Numbered from the stretch's first letter, positions 1 through 11,203 are shown. The stretch is DNA of 64,000 bases from Bemisia tabaci (GCF_918797505.1 NC_092802.1:16637883-16701882); one strand, 5' to 3'. A program made the numbers and translations. Notes: generated from the sequence alone by a model not told the origin.

Positions 1-1379
1 TAGATCATGTGAAGCAGTTCCAGAAGAAATACGCCGATACTTGCACCCAGGCCAAACCCCAAACCAAGGAATGCAATCCGTAGATCCACTAGGGAGAAAG
101 CTCTGGGGGGAGTCTTCTGCTCCGATTCTTTTGGTGCGGATCTCCATCCACCCGTGGTGAGACAGTGATCCTGTTGCTTTTTCTGATTTAATCCGGTGAA
201 ACCGCCCTCCAGCATGCGGGTCAGTATGTCATTGATCGCGTCCCGATAAAACGAATTCTTCGAAAGTTTATTCATATACGGGTAACTGGTGATATACTCG
301 CGCACGAAGTGAAACTCGTACTCTTGATGAAAGTCATTAGGTCCAACTAGAACATTACCCTCCTCCGCGACCGAAGCCGTGACCTCCACCAAGAACGCGT
401 CCATACTCAACATTACATCTAAATTTTTCTCCAGCATCGACATCGTTACATCGATCGATGCGTTCAGCGTTTGGAAATACGGATCCTCTGCAAGATAATC
501 ATCTGGGCGCATAGTATTCTTCACCATACTTGCAACACTCAGAGAAACGGCTTCGAATTGGAAATGGTCGCTCAGCCTCCTAGTGAGCCATTCGAACTCA
601 GGGTAACCGCTGAGAGACACGCTCCGACTCCCGGTGTCAGTTTGGACGAACATTTCAGACCGGTTCAGGTCGCGGAGCGTGTTGATATCACTATATCGAA
701 CCGGTTCAGTCAAGGCGGACATCATGCTGCTCGCAAAGAGTGACGTCAGGATGAGGGTTGAAAAACTGAACACGAGGAACAGGATTTTTCCAGCCCTCAG
801 CGCGCCGAGTTCCCAACGCGGCTGACTGATGTTCAGAACGTGCCTATAGAGGGTGAGTAGAACCGAAACTCGCTCGAAGTGTGTTAGATCTACCTCCTTA
901 TACAAGGCAGGAAACACTCTGATCTGTAGTTGGTTGTAGACATGAGAAATTGATAGGAACGTCACCAAAACTGATATCGTGCAAACCCAAACTGTGGGTG
1001 TAAAACACCTCAAAGCAGCTAAATACGAAGGGACGAAACCTCTCCGAGGAACCATCACGAAAAGGACGGCGGTCTCCAGGCCTGGAGTGAAATCGAATTC
1101 CGACAAATTTAAAGGACAACCTAGAAAATTGACCGAATATAGATCCACATCCATCTTTAAATTCATACGAAGGTCTTGAGGCTTGGACAAAAGTGTCCAA
1201 TCATCTTTGGGAGCAAGATAAAAGGCTGACGTAGCATTTCGTCTATCTGCGAGAATTTCTACCGCGTCGATAATATTTTCGTACCAAAAATCACAGCCGG
1301 TGCTGGCTGAAAAAAAATTCAGCTCAAATATTTCCAACATAACGTGATCCTTTTCCTGTTCATGGAGGCCCACGAGAAA
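1..1379 (-). CDS. open channel core of the IR (S1-M1-pore-M2-S2-M3), partial at 3' end
   Basis: This frame is open for about 459 codons from just after a TAA at 1382-1380 to the window edge. Counting from the first codon: an S1-like segment ends in FTPGLETAVLFVMVP before M1 (about residues 130-146, TVWVCTISVLVTFLSI). A pore-loop region follows at about 147-197. M2 is at about 198-219 (ILFLVFSFSTLILTSLFAS), followed by SALTEPVRYSDINTLRDL, the usual start of the S2 lobe. S2 runs to about 433. M3 is at about 434-459 (AFLGLGFGLGASIGVFLL). The M1-pore-M2-S2-M3 order is the iGluR/IR architecture. The core itself has no stop codon, so the breaks upstream are recent or artefactual. It contains no start of its own and depends on the upstream stretches listed in the whole-gene entry. 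Confidence 0.78.
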
Positions 1380-2373
1380 TTAAAGTAATCACTCGTTCCT
1401 TCGATTTTGTAATCATGGAGTTTTTCATAAAAAGGGTCGTACCAGTAGCAAATGCTATCGCAGCAAACCACTGCTTTATGACCTCTGAACATACGCCAAA
1501 CGAACCTTAGGGACACCAAAATATCGTCGATACGGCAAGTCGCGTTATCGGTATTTCCTTCAGGTGATGCTCGTCCCAAAGTTTCAGGAAACCTCGTGCG
1601 TTTCAAATTCGGGATCTTGAAAATCAGAAAGTTATTCGGGTTCCATACATTGTGGAGATAGAGCCCTTGGACATGACGAAACACTTCATCAGGTAACTCT
1701 GAGCTTGATTTTAAATCTTCCTCTGATAACTTCATCGTCACATCACACGGGCGCGTATGATCTCTGATCATTTCTTGAGAACCGGAGGCCGAGTATAAGA
1801 TGCAATAATTCGGTACCAGCATGTGCCGATGTGACACTCAAGGGATTCGTTAGTTTTGCGATCCCTGGAGAGGGACCCAAGGATCAGGTTCAAGATATCA
1901 CTCGTGTCGTTCAGGATGAAAAGAATGTTCCTTGCGCGATTAGATGAGGGGAAGTATTCCAGGTTTTGAATATCATTCACCAGCGCCGTTGGTATCGATT
2001 TTCGATTGAGAGCGACTACCAATGGAATGGTATCGTAATCGGGATTTAAAGGCACGATGTAGAACGGTATTGATTTAGAGCGCTCGAGAGTATGGTCACA
2101 CACTTTGATGAGAAATTGCTCCTCAGAAGTCATATTCGCCCATTGGTCACCACTTACTATCATTCCAATTTGAGCGCAGGTAACCACTAATCTGCAGATA
2201 TACGTTGAGTATTTCGGATACATTACTTCGGTTAAACTGTTTTTATGCCATCTCGTTAAAATATGATAGATCCTCTGCAGCCCGTGACACGCCTGGTTGA
2301 TGTCGCTATCTATCGGCTGAGACTTTAAGCGCTGTGGTGGTTTCACCGATGCCCGTTTTCGGTGTTTTTCTTG
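1..2373 (-). pseudogene. divergent ionotropic receptor (IR), broken in frame and cut by the window edge
   Basis: An insect IR is an iGluR-derived ligand-gated cation channel of chemosensory dendrites. Three consecutive stretches of one protein lie in three different minus-strand frames. Stretch 1 (about 2373 to 1800) reads like an IR amino-terminal region, for example ILFILNDTSDILNLILGSL. Stretch 2 (about 1830 to 1322) continues with SGSQEMIRDHTRPCDVTM and CYWYDPFYEKLHDYK. Stretch 3 (1379 to 1) is the ligand-binding and channel core. Frame changes are needed near 1795-1835 and between 1379 and 1322. No ATG precedes the first stretch before an in-frame TAA at about 2380, so the start or a first exon with signal peptide is missing. 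The spacing is too tight for introns at the breaks. The C-terminus lies beyond position 1. It is a pseudogene or carries assembly indels. IR identity rests on topology and style, not on a search. Confidence 0.75.
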
Positions 2374-2380
2374 ACTATGT

Positions 2381-3560
2381 TATCAAAATTCTGTCATAAT
2401 AACAACTTTCCCAATTGAAATGTACTATCAGGTACTAATTTAGATTTTTAACCATTTTTATTTTGATTTATCCAACTGAGGGTGGCTGAATTTTCAGCCA
2501 AAACGTTTTGGTTTTGTGTACGTGAAATTTTAGCCTTGTTACCCGCTTTTTAAATTGTTTTTTTATTGTATCTCGTTAAACTTGGGGGGGGGGGGGAGTT
2601 TGTATTTCGTTCAAATGATGCTAAGGCTAAAATGATGATGATCACCTATTGTAAGAAAGTCCAGGTAAGAAGTATCAGGCTGATTGACAATGCAATGGCA
2701 ATTCAGGTCTGAGAAATGGATTTTACCGAAATCTTAGCGCGGAGTCAAGAAATAAAAACTGGTTTAAATCATCAATTTGTGGCTTTCGTCTCTTTACTTT
2801 TCTGTTCGTTTCCTTACTGCATGATATACACACCAAAATATTTGGAATTAATAATAATTTTTGGAACTTCTTGGCTTTGTTTTCTCCACGAAACGGTGTG
2901 GACCCGGCACCCTTTCTCCGCCTTGTCACCAAAAAAGATAAACCTGATCTTTTATTTTAAAAAGTGAAGAATTTTATTGTACTTAAACTCTTATCAAGTT
3001 ACGCCACCACGTGAATAGAAGAAAGATTATTATATATTGATTTTTTGGACTTAGTATTTTCTCGGGGTGTATAGTTTTAGAACACCTCTGAAATGTATTC
3101 CTATATCTTTGCTCCTCAGCAGATATATACTGATTTATTTGATATATGTCTTTATCTTTTTTAACTGTCCCTTATTTTGAGTAAAAATTTTAAAAAAAAT
3201 CGAAAGATAAGTGTTTCTTTTTAAAAAATTAGCGTGTTTCCTCCGCCTTGCAAATTTGACTCCTTGGTTCTTTTTATAAATATTATTATCATCCCAATTT
3301 GATCAATTGTCGTCTATCATACGAATCCTAAACCAAAGTTGACAGCAGCATCTAATGATGTAAAATTATAATTTTTCCACTAACCTTTTAAGTAATATTA
3401 TTCAATCCTAGGCCCGAACATACAATTTTCATCTAATTGAATTCCCACTTATACCTACATATCGTGTATTAAGAGGGAAAATGTGAGAAAATATACTGAC
3501 GTAGAATGATTTTGGCACTAGTCTCTATCGAACACGTATGACTTATTTCATTCAACGTTG
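2381..3560. other. AT-rich stretch with no supported gene
   Basis: Upstream flank of the IR. It is AT-rich, with a run of 13 G at 2584-2596. Short open frames here have no recognisable content. No core promoter could be assigned to the IR. Confidence 0.5.
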
Positions 3561-3562
3561 GC

Positions 3563-3824
3563 ATGGTGAAATTCCAAATAAACATAACTTGAGCAATGCA
3601 TAGAGGAGCCCATATTTAAAAAAAGTAAATACGGAAATAATGAGGGTAAAATAAGGAAACTGTAACTTGGATTTCCTCTTATGTTATTGATGTAAACGAA
3701 GTAGTTGATGTTTACATCAATAACAAAAGAGGACATCCAAGTTATAGTTTCACTTATATTACCCTCATTATTTCCGTATTTACTTTCTTCAAATATGCGC
3801 TAAATTTATTAAAAATTTCACCAT
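3563..3824. mobile_element. fold-back (palindromic) element, 262 bp
   Basis: The two halves are inverted copies. The left end ATGGTGAAATT is matched by AATTTCACCAT at the right. The inner arms TACGGAAATAATGAGGGT and ACCCTCATTATTTCCGTA mirror each other, and the centre lies near 3693. No coding capacity. It is probably a non-autonomous DNA transposon of fold-back type. Confidence 0.75.
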
Positions 3825-4094
3825 AAGAACTACTCCTTATCAATTTTTAAAAACTTTCGTGATTTTCCTTCTATGTGAGAGGCGAATTCAAAGAAAACTT
3901 GAGGGAGTGATGATGATTTTGTTTCTCCTTTAAAAAAAACTAAAACAGGAGCGGAGACTTTTAAACACCGCAAACGAGATAAGTGGTTTGGGAGTTTCCC
4001 CGCCGATATGACGTTTTGCTTTAGAGCTGCAGCAGACGTGACGGCGGGAGTAAAAATGATCCCCGAAGAGAGACACCAGTCGGTAGTCCCACTT

Positions 4095-4260
4095 CAATGG
4101 CGTGGCGTGAATGGTCGATTATCGATATTTCCCCTTAGAAACTACGTTAAAGAATCGACTGTTAAGGTGCTCATTGCGAACACCCTGTATATCGATAGAT
4201 CCTAAAGGTTTAAATGGCAGAATAATCGATTTATCGCAAAGCACGCCACGCCGCGCCCTG
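4095..4260. mobile_element. family B palindromic hAT-type MITE, copy 1
   Basis: It begins AATGGCGTGGCGTGAATG and ends GCACGCCACGCCG. The core has the family's inverted GGTG...CACC block (AAGGTGCTCATTGCGAACAC). The right end is degenerate and runs into the 480-bp tandem duplication. No clear target duplication is left. Confidence 0.75.
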
Positions 4261-5220
4261 CCGACCCTCGAGGGCGGGATGAACGCTTAAATCGTACTAA
4301 CACTGGGACGACGCGTCATTATTCATGACTCTCCTCTAATTTTCACCATTAAAAATTAATCACTACCTTAATAGCGACGATTTAGAATCAGAGACTGTCG
4401 TTTTTTATCGGTAAAAAGAAAAAAAGGAAAATAGGACTAAATATAATATCGCGACGAAATTTCCTGTGATTTCAATTAAAATCCTTCGTAAAATAATTGT
4501 ATATTTTTCAGAGAATCTGCGCGTATCTTTTAAAAAATATTGATAGAAATTGAAGCGTTAACTGTAGTTTGCAACGTTGCGATCGAGGTAAATAAGCTCC
4601 TCTTCGCGTGGAAGGAACCACCTATACTTGAGTTCGTTTACGGCAGGCGTAATATACAACTATTTGACCGCGGGTGTAAGCATGTTGCAGCTCCACCGGA
4701 TTGAAGGCGCGTCAAACTGCGAAGATGCCTTGCCCGCCTGCCAACCCTCACGGGCGGGACGAACGCCACGATCGCTGCGACACTTAGACGACGCGTCATT
4801 ATTCATGACTCTCTTCTAATTTTCACCATAAAAAAATAATTACTATCCGAATAGCTACGATTTAGAACCAGACCGTGGTTTTTTTCGGTAAAAAGAAAAA
4901 AAGGAAAATGGAACTAATAAAAATATCGTGATGAAATTTCCTGTGATTTCAATTAAAAATCCTTCGTAAAATTATTGTAAATTTTTCAGAGAATCAATGC
5001 TTATCTTTTAAAAAATATTGGTAGAAATTGAAGCGTCAACTGTGGTTTGCAACGTTGCGATCGAGGTGAATAAGCTCTTCTTCGCGTGGAAGGAACCAAC
5101 GATATTCGAGTTCGTTTACGGCAGGCGTGATATACAACTATTTGACCACGGATGTAAGCATGTTGCAGCTCCGCCGGATTAAAGGCGCGTCAAACTGCGA
5201 GGATGTCTTGACCGCCGCCA
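4261..5220. repeat. tandem duplication, 2 x 480 bp
   Basis: 4261-4740 and 4741-5220 align end to end at a 480-bp spacing. Shared landmarks are GACGACGCGTCATTATTCAT, GGTAAAAAGAAAAAAAGGAA, GTTTGCAACGTTGCGATCGA and GTTCGTTTACGGCAGGCGT. They differ by scattered substitutions and small indels. Each unit includes a TATACAACTATTTGACC stretch and an ATTGAAGGCGCG or AAAGGCGCG motif seen elsewhere in the window. No gene. Confidence 0.88.
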
Positions 5221-5294
5221 CTGTCCCACTTTCACACCCGCCTCACCCTGGGACTCACCGTGTGCATGTCAAGTCAACGGCCTGGCCCTCTTTA

Positions 5295-5537
5295 CTGTGT
5301 TAAGGGAAAACGCCGTATGAGCATTCCAATGTTGCCAAGTTTTCTCTCAGAATACATTTATTTTGATGGAAGTTATACTATTCTTCCTTGAAATTTTCAA
5401 AGTTTTTACATCAAATCACAAGGGAAATTCTCTGAAAAATTGAAAGAAATAGATTCATGCCTTCCCCTGAAAATTCGTAATTAATTGTTCAAAGGAAATC
5501 AGGTCTGAAGGCTCATGCAGGATCTTCTTAAACACGA
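5295..5537. mobile_element. family A MITE, copy 1
   Basis: It starts CTGTGTTAAGGGAAAACGCC, followed by GTATGAGCATTCCAATGTTG. It carries the family's internal GAAATTTTCAAAGTTTTTAC and ends with an eroded inverted end (GGCTCATGCAGGATCTTC). About 243 bp, no coding capacity. Confidence 0.75.
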
Positions 5538-5539
5538 AA

Positions 5540-6200
5540 GGTCATTAACATCCCTCTTCCTCTTCTTTTATCTCATTCTCCTCTCCCTCCTCTCCCTCCT
5601 ATACCCCCCTTCCTCCTCTTTCTCCTCTTTCTCCTCTTTCCCCTCTTTTTCCTCTTCCTCCTCTTTCTCCTCTTCTTCCTCTTCCTCCTTTTCCTCCTCG
5701 TTCTCCTCTTCCTCCTCTTACTCCTCGTTCTCCTCTTCTTCCTCTTCCTCCTCTTCCTCCTCGTTCTCCTCTCCCTCCTCTTCCATCTCTTATTTCTCTT
5801 ACTCTTCATGCTCCTCGTTCTCCTCTTCCTCCTCTTCTTTCTCTTCCTCCTCTTCCTCCTCTCCTTCCTCTCCTTCCTCTTCTTCCTCTTACTCCTCGTT
5901 CTCCTCGTTCTCCTCGTTCTCCTCGTTTTCCTTCCTCCTCTCCCTCCTTTTCCTACTCTTCCTTCTCTTCCTTTCCGTCGTCCTCCTCTTCTCCATCTCT
6001 TTCTCCTTCGTCCTCATCTTTTCCTCCTTTTTCTTCCTTTTTCTTCCTTTTTTTCCTCTAGTTCCTTTCCTTCCCCTCAATCCTTTTCTTCCTATTTTCT
6101 TCTTGTACTTCTCCTTTTTCTCGTTCTCCTCTTCCTCATCTTCCACTTCCTTTTCCCTCCTACTCCTCTTCTTCCCTGGCTCCTTCGTCACTTTTCTTTA
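5540..6200. repeat. 660-bp polypyrimidine (TCC/TCT) low-complexity block
   Basis: The plus strand is almost pure C and T in irregular TCCTCT, TTCTCC and TCCTCG units. Long open frames on both strands here are artefacts of composition (poly-Ser/Leu on plus, poly-Arg/Lys on minus). Such purine-pyrimidine asymmetry can form triplex DNA, which is known of the sequence class and not shown here. Confidence 0.9.
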
Positions 6201-6229
6201 AAAGACCTGAGTCCTCTATACCGGAGTCG

Positions 6230-6760
6230 ATGAGACTAGTGTAAATGACGTCAGATCGCACCTCTCCACGGACTCGCCCCCCTCCCGCCCGGCGTGGAAG
6301 CCGGTCGTGGAGGCGGCGCCGCGGGAGCGCCCGGTCCGGCCGCGGCCGCGAAAAATAAAATTTATCTCCGCGCAGACGCGCGACGAGTGATGAATGTCCC
6401 GGCGTCGGCTTTTAACACCGGGGCCCGGAGAAATGGTAAAATGTTGTTCTCTCGTGACAATAAAAATTATAACAAGTTTTCCGCCGCGGCCCTGCCGCGA
6501 GACCCGAGAAATAGGAGCGTGATGTGCATTCGTTATGCCTCGCACGCAGCCCATCACCCGGAGCGCGGGCCCGCCTCCACGTGAGCCCCGCGAAGCCTGG
6601 CAACCCGTGTAACTCGGGGCTCATCTCTCGGTTCGGTTACGCGTTTTTGCGTCGGTGGAGCGGAGATATAGTTGCACGCGGGTGCATGCAGGATAGGCCG
6701 CGCCCCGGTGTACAATGTACATTTGCGCGAGGCACGCAAAACGCGGACAGGAAATTTCTA
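6230..6760. promoter_or_regulatory. GC/CpG-rich island, possible promoter region
   Basis: Composition jumps from AT-rich to GC-rich with frequent CG dinucleotides (for example GGCGGCGCCGCGGGAGCG, GGCCGCGGCCGCG). A CRE-like TGACGTCA lies at about 6247. No repeat family of the window maps here, so it is relatively unique sequence. Open frames on both strands are short and not recognisable. It could be a promoter or first-exon region of a gene whose other exons are outside the view. Inference only. Confidence 0.35.
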
Positions 6761-7199
6761 AATACCAAATCTGTAATCATCCTCATTGTAATAATCCGGT
6801 GGGAAGCACTCATTGATTCGTGTCTTCCCTGCCTCATTTGCCGTTCCCCGAGTTCCTTCGGCTTCCTGGCGCTGGGATGGAATAACACTCTCATAGGTCA
6901 ACGCTTTGGCTTCCAATATGGAAATTTCATTGCTTTGCGGGTTCTTCAGCTTTTAGGAGAATTCTTTGATAGTTGATCGACTGGTCGATAGTACTGCCGT
7001 AGAAGCGAAGAGAACAGTAAGTGTCAAATTTTCGGAATCGAGTTTCCCTCAAAATTCGTCTATTTGTTTTGGATGAAATCACTGAAAGAGGTTAAAAAGC
7101 AAAATTTATCTTATTTTCATGAAAACGAGACATATGTGACAGCCACAAGTGCAGGTTCGGACTGGCCATAAGGCCAATCTGCCATTGGCAGATACGCCC

Positions 7200-7363
7200 C
7201 AGTGGCGTGGCAAGATTTGCGATATATCGATCGATACGCCACTCAAACCTATGAAAAAAGATCGATCATTAGGGTGTTCGCAGCGAACACCTAAGTAATC
7301 GATTCTTTACCATAGCTTCAAATGGCGAGATATCGATAATCGATCATTCACGCCACGCCACTG
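7200..7363. mobile_element. family B palindromic hAT-type MITE, copy 2, with 8-bp target duplication
   Basis: It starts CAGTGGCGTGG and ends CACGCCACGCCACTG. The core GGTGTTCGCAGCGAACACC is a near-perfect palindrome. The 8 bases on either side are identical: ATACGCCC at 7192-7199 and 7364-7371. An exact 8-bp duplication with CAG/CTG ends is the signature of hAT transposases. Confidence 0.92.
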
Positions 7364-7371
7364 ATACGCCC

Positions 7372-8181
7372 CCTTGGCGCGCCGGAGACGCGCCCCTCTG
7401 ACATATAGCGAAATAAGAAGAGAAAACAATTACGACCGATAATATACACGAAAAATACGGATACGATATGTATACGGAAAATTTCATAAATGAACGGGAG
7501 AAGAGAGAGTTAGGAGTAAAGAAAGGTGCTTTTACACATGATAAGGGGTGAACAGAGGTCCAAGAATTACTTTCCGACGTGTGAACACTTTTCTGTGAAA
7601 TTTTCACCTTTTTTTGCCATATAGGTGCTTTATCATCCTCCTCCTTCATTCGCTATGTGTAACTCCCTTAGAAGCGATAGTCGATTCGATGTTTAGACAT
7701 ACGCATCCTTTATAGACCCTTTGAGAGACCTTTAAACATATGTCTTCCTGTTTGAAAGAACTATTGATATGGACATACCATAACATATATCTCAGGCAAA
7801 CTTAACCTTACTTTATCTCGAAATTTAAAAATAAGAGACATCTACAGTGTAAACGCGATGCAATTAACTATTCGCGGAAGATGGATGTTCACATTGCATA
7901 TGAAAAATGTAAGACATGGTGGCGTGAGCCGTGAACTCGCAATGCTCTCCTCTATGCTACTAGTTTGAAGCACCATTCCGAATAAGACAAACGCAAACGG
8001 ACACAACATGGAAATAAAGCAAGGGAAAGGATGCGCGTTGACGACGGCGCAGAGATACAACTATTCGTACTTGATGGACGTCCGTGCTGCATCTGAAAAA
8101 TTGAAGGCGCGATGACGCGAAGCGTGAGCTCTCAATGCTCTGCTATATGCTGCCAATGAGGTGTAGCTCCGATTCGGGAGA
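7372..8181. other. intergenic; fragments of a TACAACTATTCG / TTGAAGGCGC repeat
   Basis: No gene seen. Two related pieces occur, around 7918-7950 (GTGAGCCGTGAACTCGCAAT) and 8047-8150 (ATACAACTATTCGT, then TTGAAGGCGCGATGACGCG and GTGAGCTCTCAATGCTC). Related text is at 33145-33215. Confidence 0.5.
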
Positions 8182-8500
8182 GATGATTTTACCGATGAAT
8201 TTTACCGAGAAATCTCGGTAAAATTATCGACTATCTCGGTAATTTTACTGGACCCCGGTAAAAACGCCCATCTTTTTTATCGACTGTGGTAGAATTACCG
8301 AGATAAACTGGCAAAGTTACCGGGAATTGATTACCAAGAAAAGTGGTATTCTTACCTGAAGAAAAAACAGTAAAAATACCGGTTTTTAGGTAAGCTTACC
8401 AGTCTGTCTTGGTAAAATTACCAATAACTGGTAAAAAAAGTGAGATGGTAAAGGTACCAACGGACCTTGGTAAAAACGCCGAGAATTTTTTTTCAGTGCA
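8182..8500. mobile_element. CACTGAAAA-ended element rich in GGTAAAATTACC, copy 1
   Basis: It is built of many short GGTAAAATTACC/CTCGGTAAAATT motifs on both strands. It ends GGTAAAAACGCCGAGAAT plus TTTTTTTCAGTGCA at 8500. The inverted copy at 29214-29641 matches over the whole length, for example GTAAGCTTACCAGTCTGTCT here. Non-coding transposon. Confidence 0.85.
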
Positions 8501-10223
8501 TGGATTCTGCATACGTATGAAACGCAACGGCACGGACCGCGGGTTTCTGTACTTCTTGTTGTGCTGCTGCTGCTCTTATGGCGGTGGTCAAAGCGCAACA
8601 AATGTTTGTCCGCAATTATTAAACACACTTACGAAGGTTGCCTGTGGTGGGGAGGGAGGGGGGGGGGGTTGTACTTGGAGGGACAATAGGATCGGAAGCT
8701 GTGGAGTGTGGCAATGGACAAGTAAAACAAAGGTGGCGTGGCTTTCCGCTGTCCGCGGCCTCTTTCATGCAAAGCAAACGCACTATTCGTCGCTTCGTTG
8801 ACAAAAGGGAGTTACTGCACGTAGAAATGAGCTCTATAAAACATTGAGTAATATGTACGATAGGGTTCATTGCGCAGTGGATATGAGTTCTTGTACCAGG
8901 AGGGCGACGTGATATCACCAGCTTGCTCGGCCACATACCACTGTCCTCTATATCCACCGGCTTCATTGCCAATAGGGGCGTAACTGAAAGTTTTGCTAGC
9001 TTCATTTTTCAGCCATGTCGAATATGGACGACAACAGTAGTTTTCAGATTTAAATCTTTTGTGGAATAAAAAGGGAAGCCAATCTTCTAACATAAAAAAC
9101 GTCACTGCCAATCTTCAAATTCTAATATCAAACCAAGATGACTGGCCAAGAATATTCAAAAATTAGAGACTTTTCGCAAGCATGAGTGAATTTATGCAAC
9201 AACCAAGTCAAATAATGAAAAAGGAAAAAATATATCTACCACGGCAAAGACATAGTTCAGTAAAGTGGAAAACAAAGAGAATGTAAAAGTAGCCCGAAAC
9301 GGAAACGGCAATCGAAAACAAAGGAAAATGCGGAAGCAAGGCTAAAATACAAAATACAAAGGCAGGATGTGTAGAGATAAGACGTGTAGAGACGTGAGAG
9401 ACGTGTACAGATAAGTAATCCTAATTTTACAATTAATTTACACACGATACTGAAAATGAACAGCGTTATGTGTCCCACGTTTTCGATTGAAAATTTATTA
9501 CAAACGCTGTTCCCCTGAAATCTTATCATTCCTGCTTTTCAAATTAAATTGCTATAAGCAGAGGTATCAAACGTTCCTTTGTTCCTCGTCTTCATTTCAG
9601 AAACCACGAATCATATGACAGTATGACCACTTTAATTTTCACTTGGAGCTATTTCATATTATTTCTGACGAGGTATACTTTTAAACCAGGAATCTCAAAA
9701 ATATGCTTAATTTATCACTCAGATTGTGAACTTAGGAGTGAATTTCGGACTTTCCAGATATGTGCTCATCGTGCGGTGATGTGAGAGTTAAATCATAAGA
9801 GCAACGAACTGTATTAACTTGTTAAATTACTGGCGCTCACAATCCACAATTACAAGAAAATACTCTTGGGAAGAAAAACTCTTTGAGTAACTCTCGGGCG
9901 CCGGACGATAACTATTCAAACACAGCTGTCGTGTAATTGCGTGCCTTCGATTTTGAAGGCATTTTTTTCGCACGAGGGCGACGCCAATACCTCTCGCATG
10001 ACATGATCTGCGATCTTTCGCGGAAAATGGGGCCTTTAGTCCACAAAAAATGGTAGTTTCTGAGCCATATTACTGAGGAGACGAAAGTTTTAAAGAGACC
10101 TATTCTCCGAAAGAACAGAAAACACTTAATAACCTCTTCAAACGAATTCAAAAAGAGGAGCGATGACTCGCATGAAGTTGCCGAATGCGAGTGCGAAGCG
10201 CTGGCGTCTGGCGCGCCACAATG
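8501..10223. other. intergenic stretch with no supported gene
   Basis: Mixed-composition DNA. It includes a G-rich run at about 8649-8668 and small direct repeats of GTGTAGAGA/GACGTG at 9367-9412. Open frames up to 130 codons overlap one another on both strands and show no family features. I see no repeat family shared with the rest of the window apart from TTTGAAGGCAT near 9953. Confidence 0.4.
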
Positions 10224-10476
10224 CTGCCATGCTAAGGAAAAACGCCGTATGAACCTTCAGATGTTGCCAAATTTCCTTTGATAAAAAGCGAATTTCCTGG
10301 TAAACTTATTAATATTTCCCTCCCAATTTTTTAGATAATTTTGTTCGCAAATTCACCTAGAAATTCTGAAAATTTAAAGAAAAAATATTCATAACTTTCC
10401 TCAAAAATAAACATTTTATCGAAGGAAATTTGGCAATTCTCGAATGCTCATACGGCGTTTCTTCTTAGCATGGCAG
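10224..10476. mobile_element. family A MITE, copy 2 (left member of a tandem pair)
   Basis: Left end CTGCCATGCTAAGGAAAAAC, right end TTCTTCTTAGCATGGCAG, with the usual internal TTGCCAAATTTCC near both ends. It is separated from the next copy by only CATT. Confidence 0.9.
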
Positions 10477-10480
10477 CATT

Positions 10481-10742
10481 CTGCCGTGCTAAGGAAAAAC
10501 GCCGTATAAGCACTCGAATGTTGCCAAATTTCCTCGCGGAAAACATGTATTTTTGAGAGATGTTACTTATGGAGTATGAATAATTTTCCTCGAAATTCTC
10601 AGACGCTTTAGATAAAATTACGAAAAAAATTCTCTGGAAAATTGGTTTAAAATGCATACGTTTTCCCGAAAATTCGTGATCTGTCAGAGAAAATCTGAAA
10701 ACGACTGGAGGCTCATACAATGTTCTCTCTCAGCACGGCAGA
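10481..10742. mobile_element. family A MITE, copy 3 (right member of a tandem pair)
   Basis: Left end CTGCCGTGCTAAGGAAAAAC, right end CTCTCTCAGCACGGCAG. The 10743-10800 flank (AATGGGAATATGACGATTAT) recurs next to the half copy at 11080-11203. Confidence 0.9.
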
Positions 10743-11079
10743 ATGGGAATATGACGATTATCCCGGAGAGACAGACCGCGGACACGGAATTATCTGACAC
10801 TCAGACATTATAAATTATTTCTATACATTTTTATATATATTTACTGTATAATCACTGTCCTTCTATTGTAGGGAGGGAGGACAGTGCTTATACTATACTA
10901 AAATATCCTTTCTAGGGGTTGCCCTATATAATAAGAATATAAAAAACGTACACCTTTTTTTAAAACAAAATAAAAGATTAAATGTAGTGCTAAATCAGGT
11001 AAGTCAAAATACAATGGTACAAAAATAATATGGAATAACTCTAAGACCAAAATAATCTAAAAATAAAATAAAATTCCGA

Positions 11080-11203
11080 TCAAAATTGTCCGAAAAATTG
11101 GAAGAAAAAAAGAGTATATAAATTTTCCCGAAAATTCGTGATCTGTCACTGGAAATCTGGCAACGTCTGGAGGCTCATACGGTGTTCTTCCCTAGTACGG
11201 CCG
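11080..11203. mobile_element. family A MITE, right half only, with duplicated flank
   Basis: Only the right part is present (CCCGAAAATTCGTGATCTGT to TTCCCTAGTACGGCCG). It is followed at 11204-11265 by AATGGGAATGTGACGATTAT and ACAGACCGCGGACA, nearly the same flank as after copy 3. The pair is therefore a local duplication of the element's right end plus about 60 bp of host sequence. Confidence 0.82.

Noticed and set aside
898..1200. 100-codon minus-strand frame within the IR
   Set aside because: It is an alternative frame of the IR channel core. The real frame gives the M1 segment here.
5515..6233. Open frames of 141-228 codons on plus and 78-100 on minus
   Set aside because: Poly-Ser/Leu and poly-Arg/Lys/Glu translations of a polypyrimidine tract. 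Open only because of composition.
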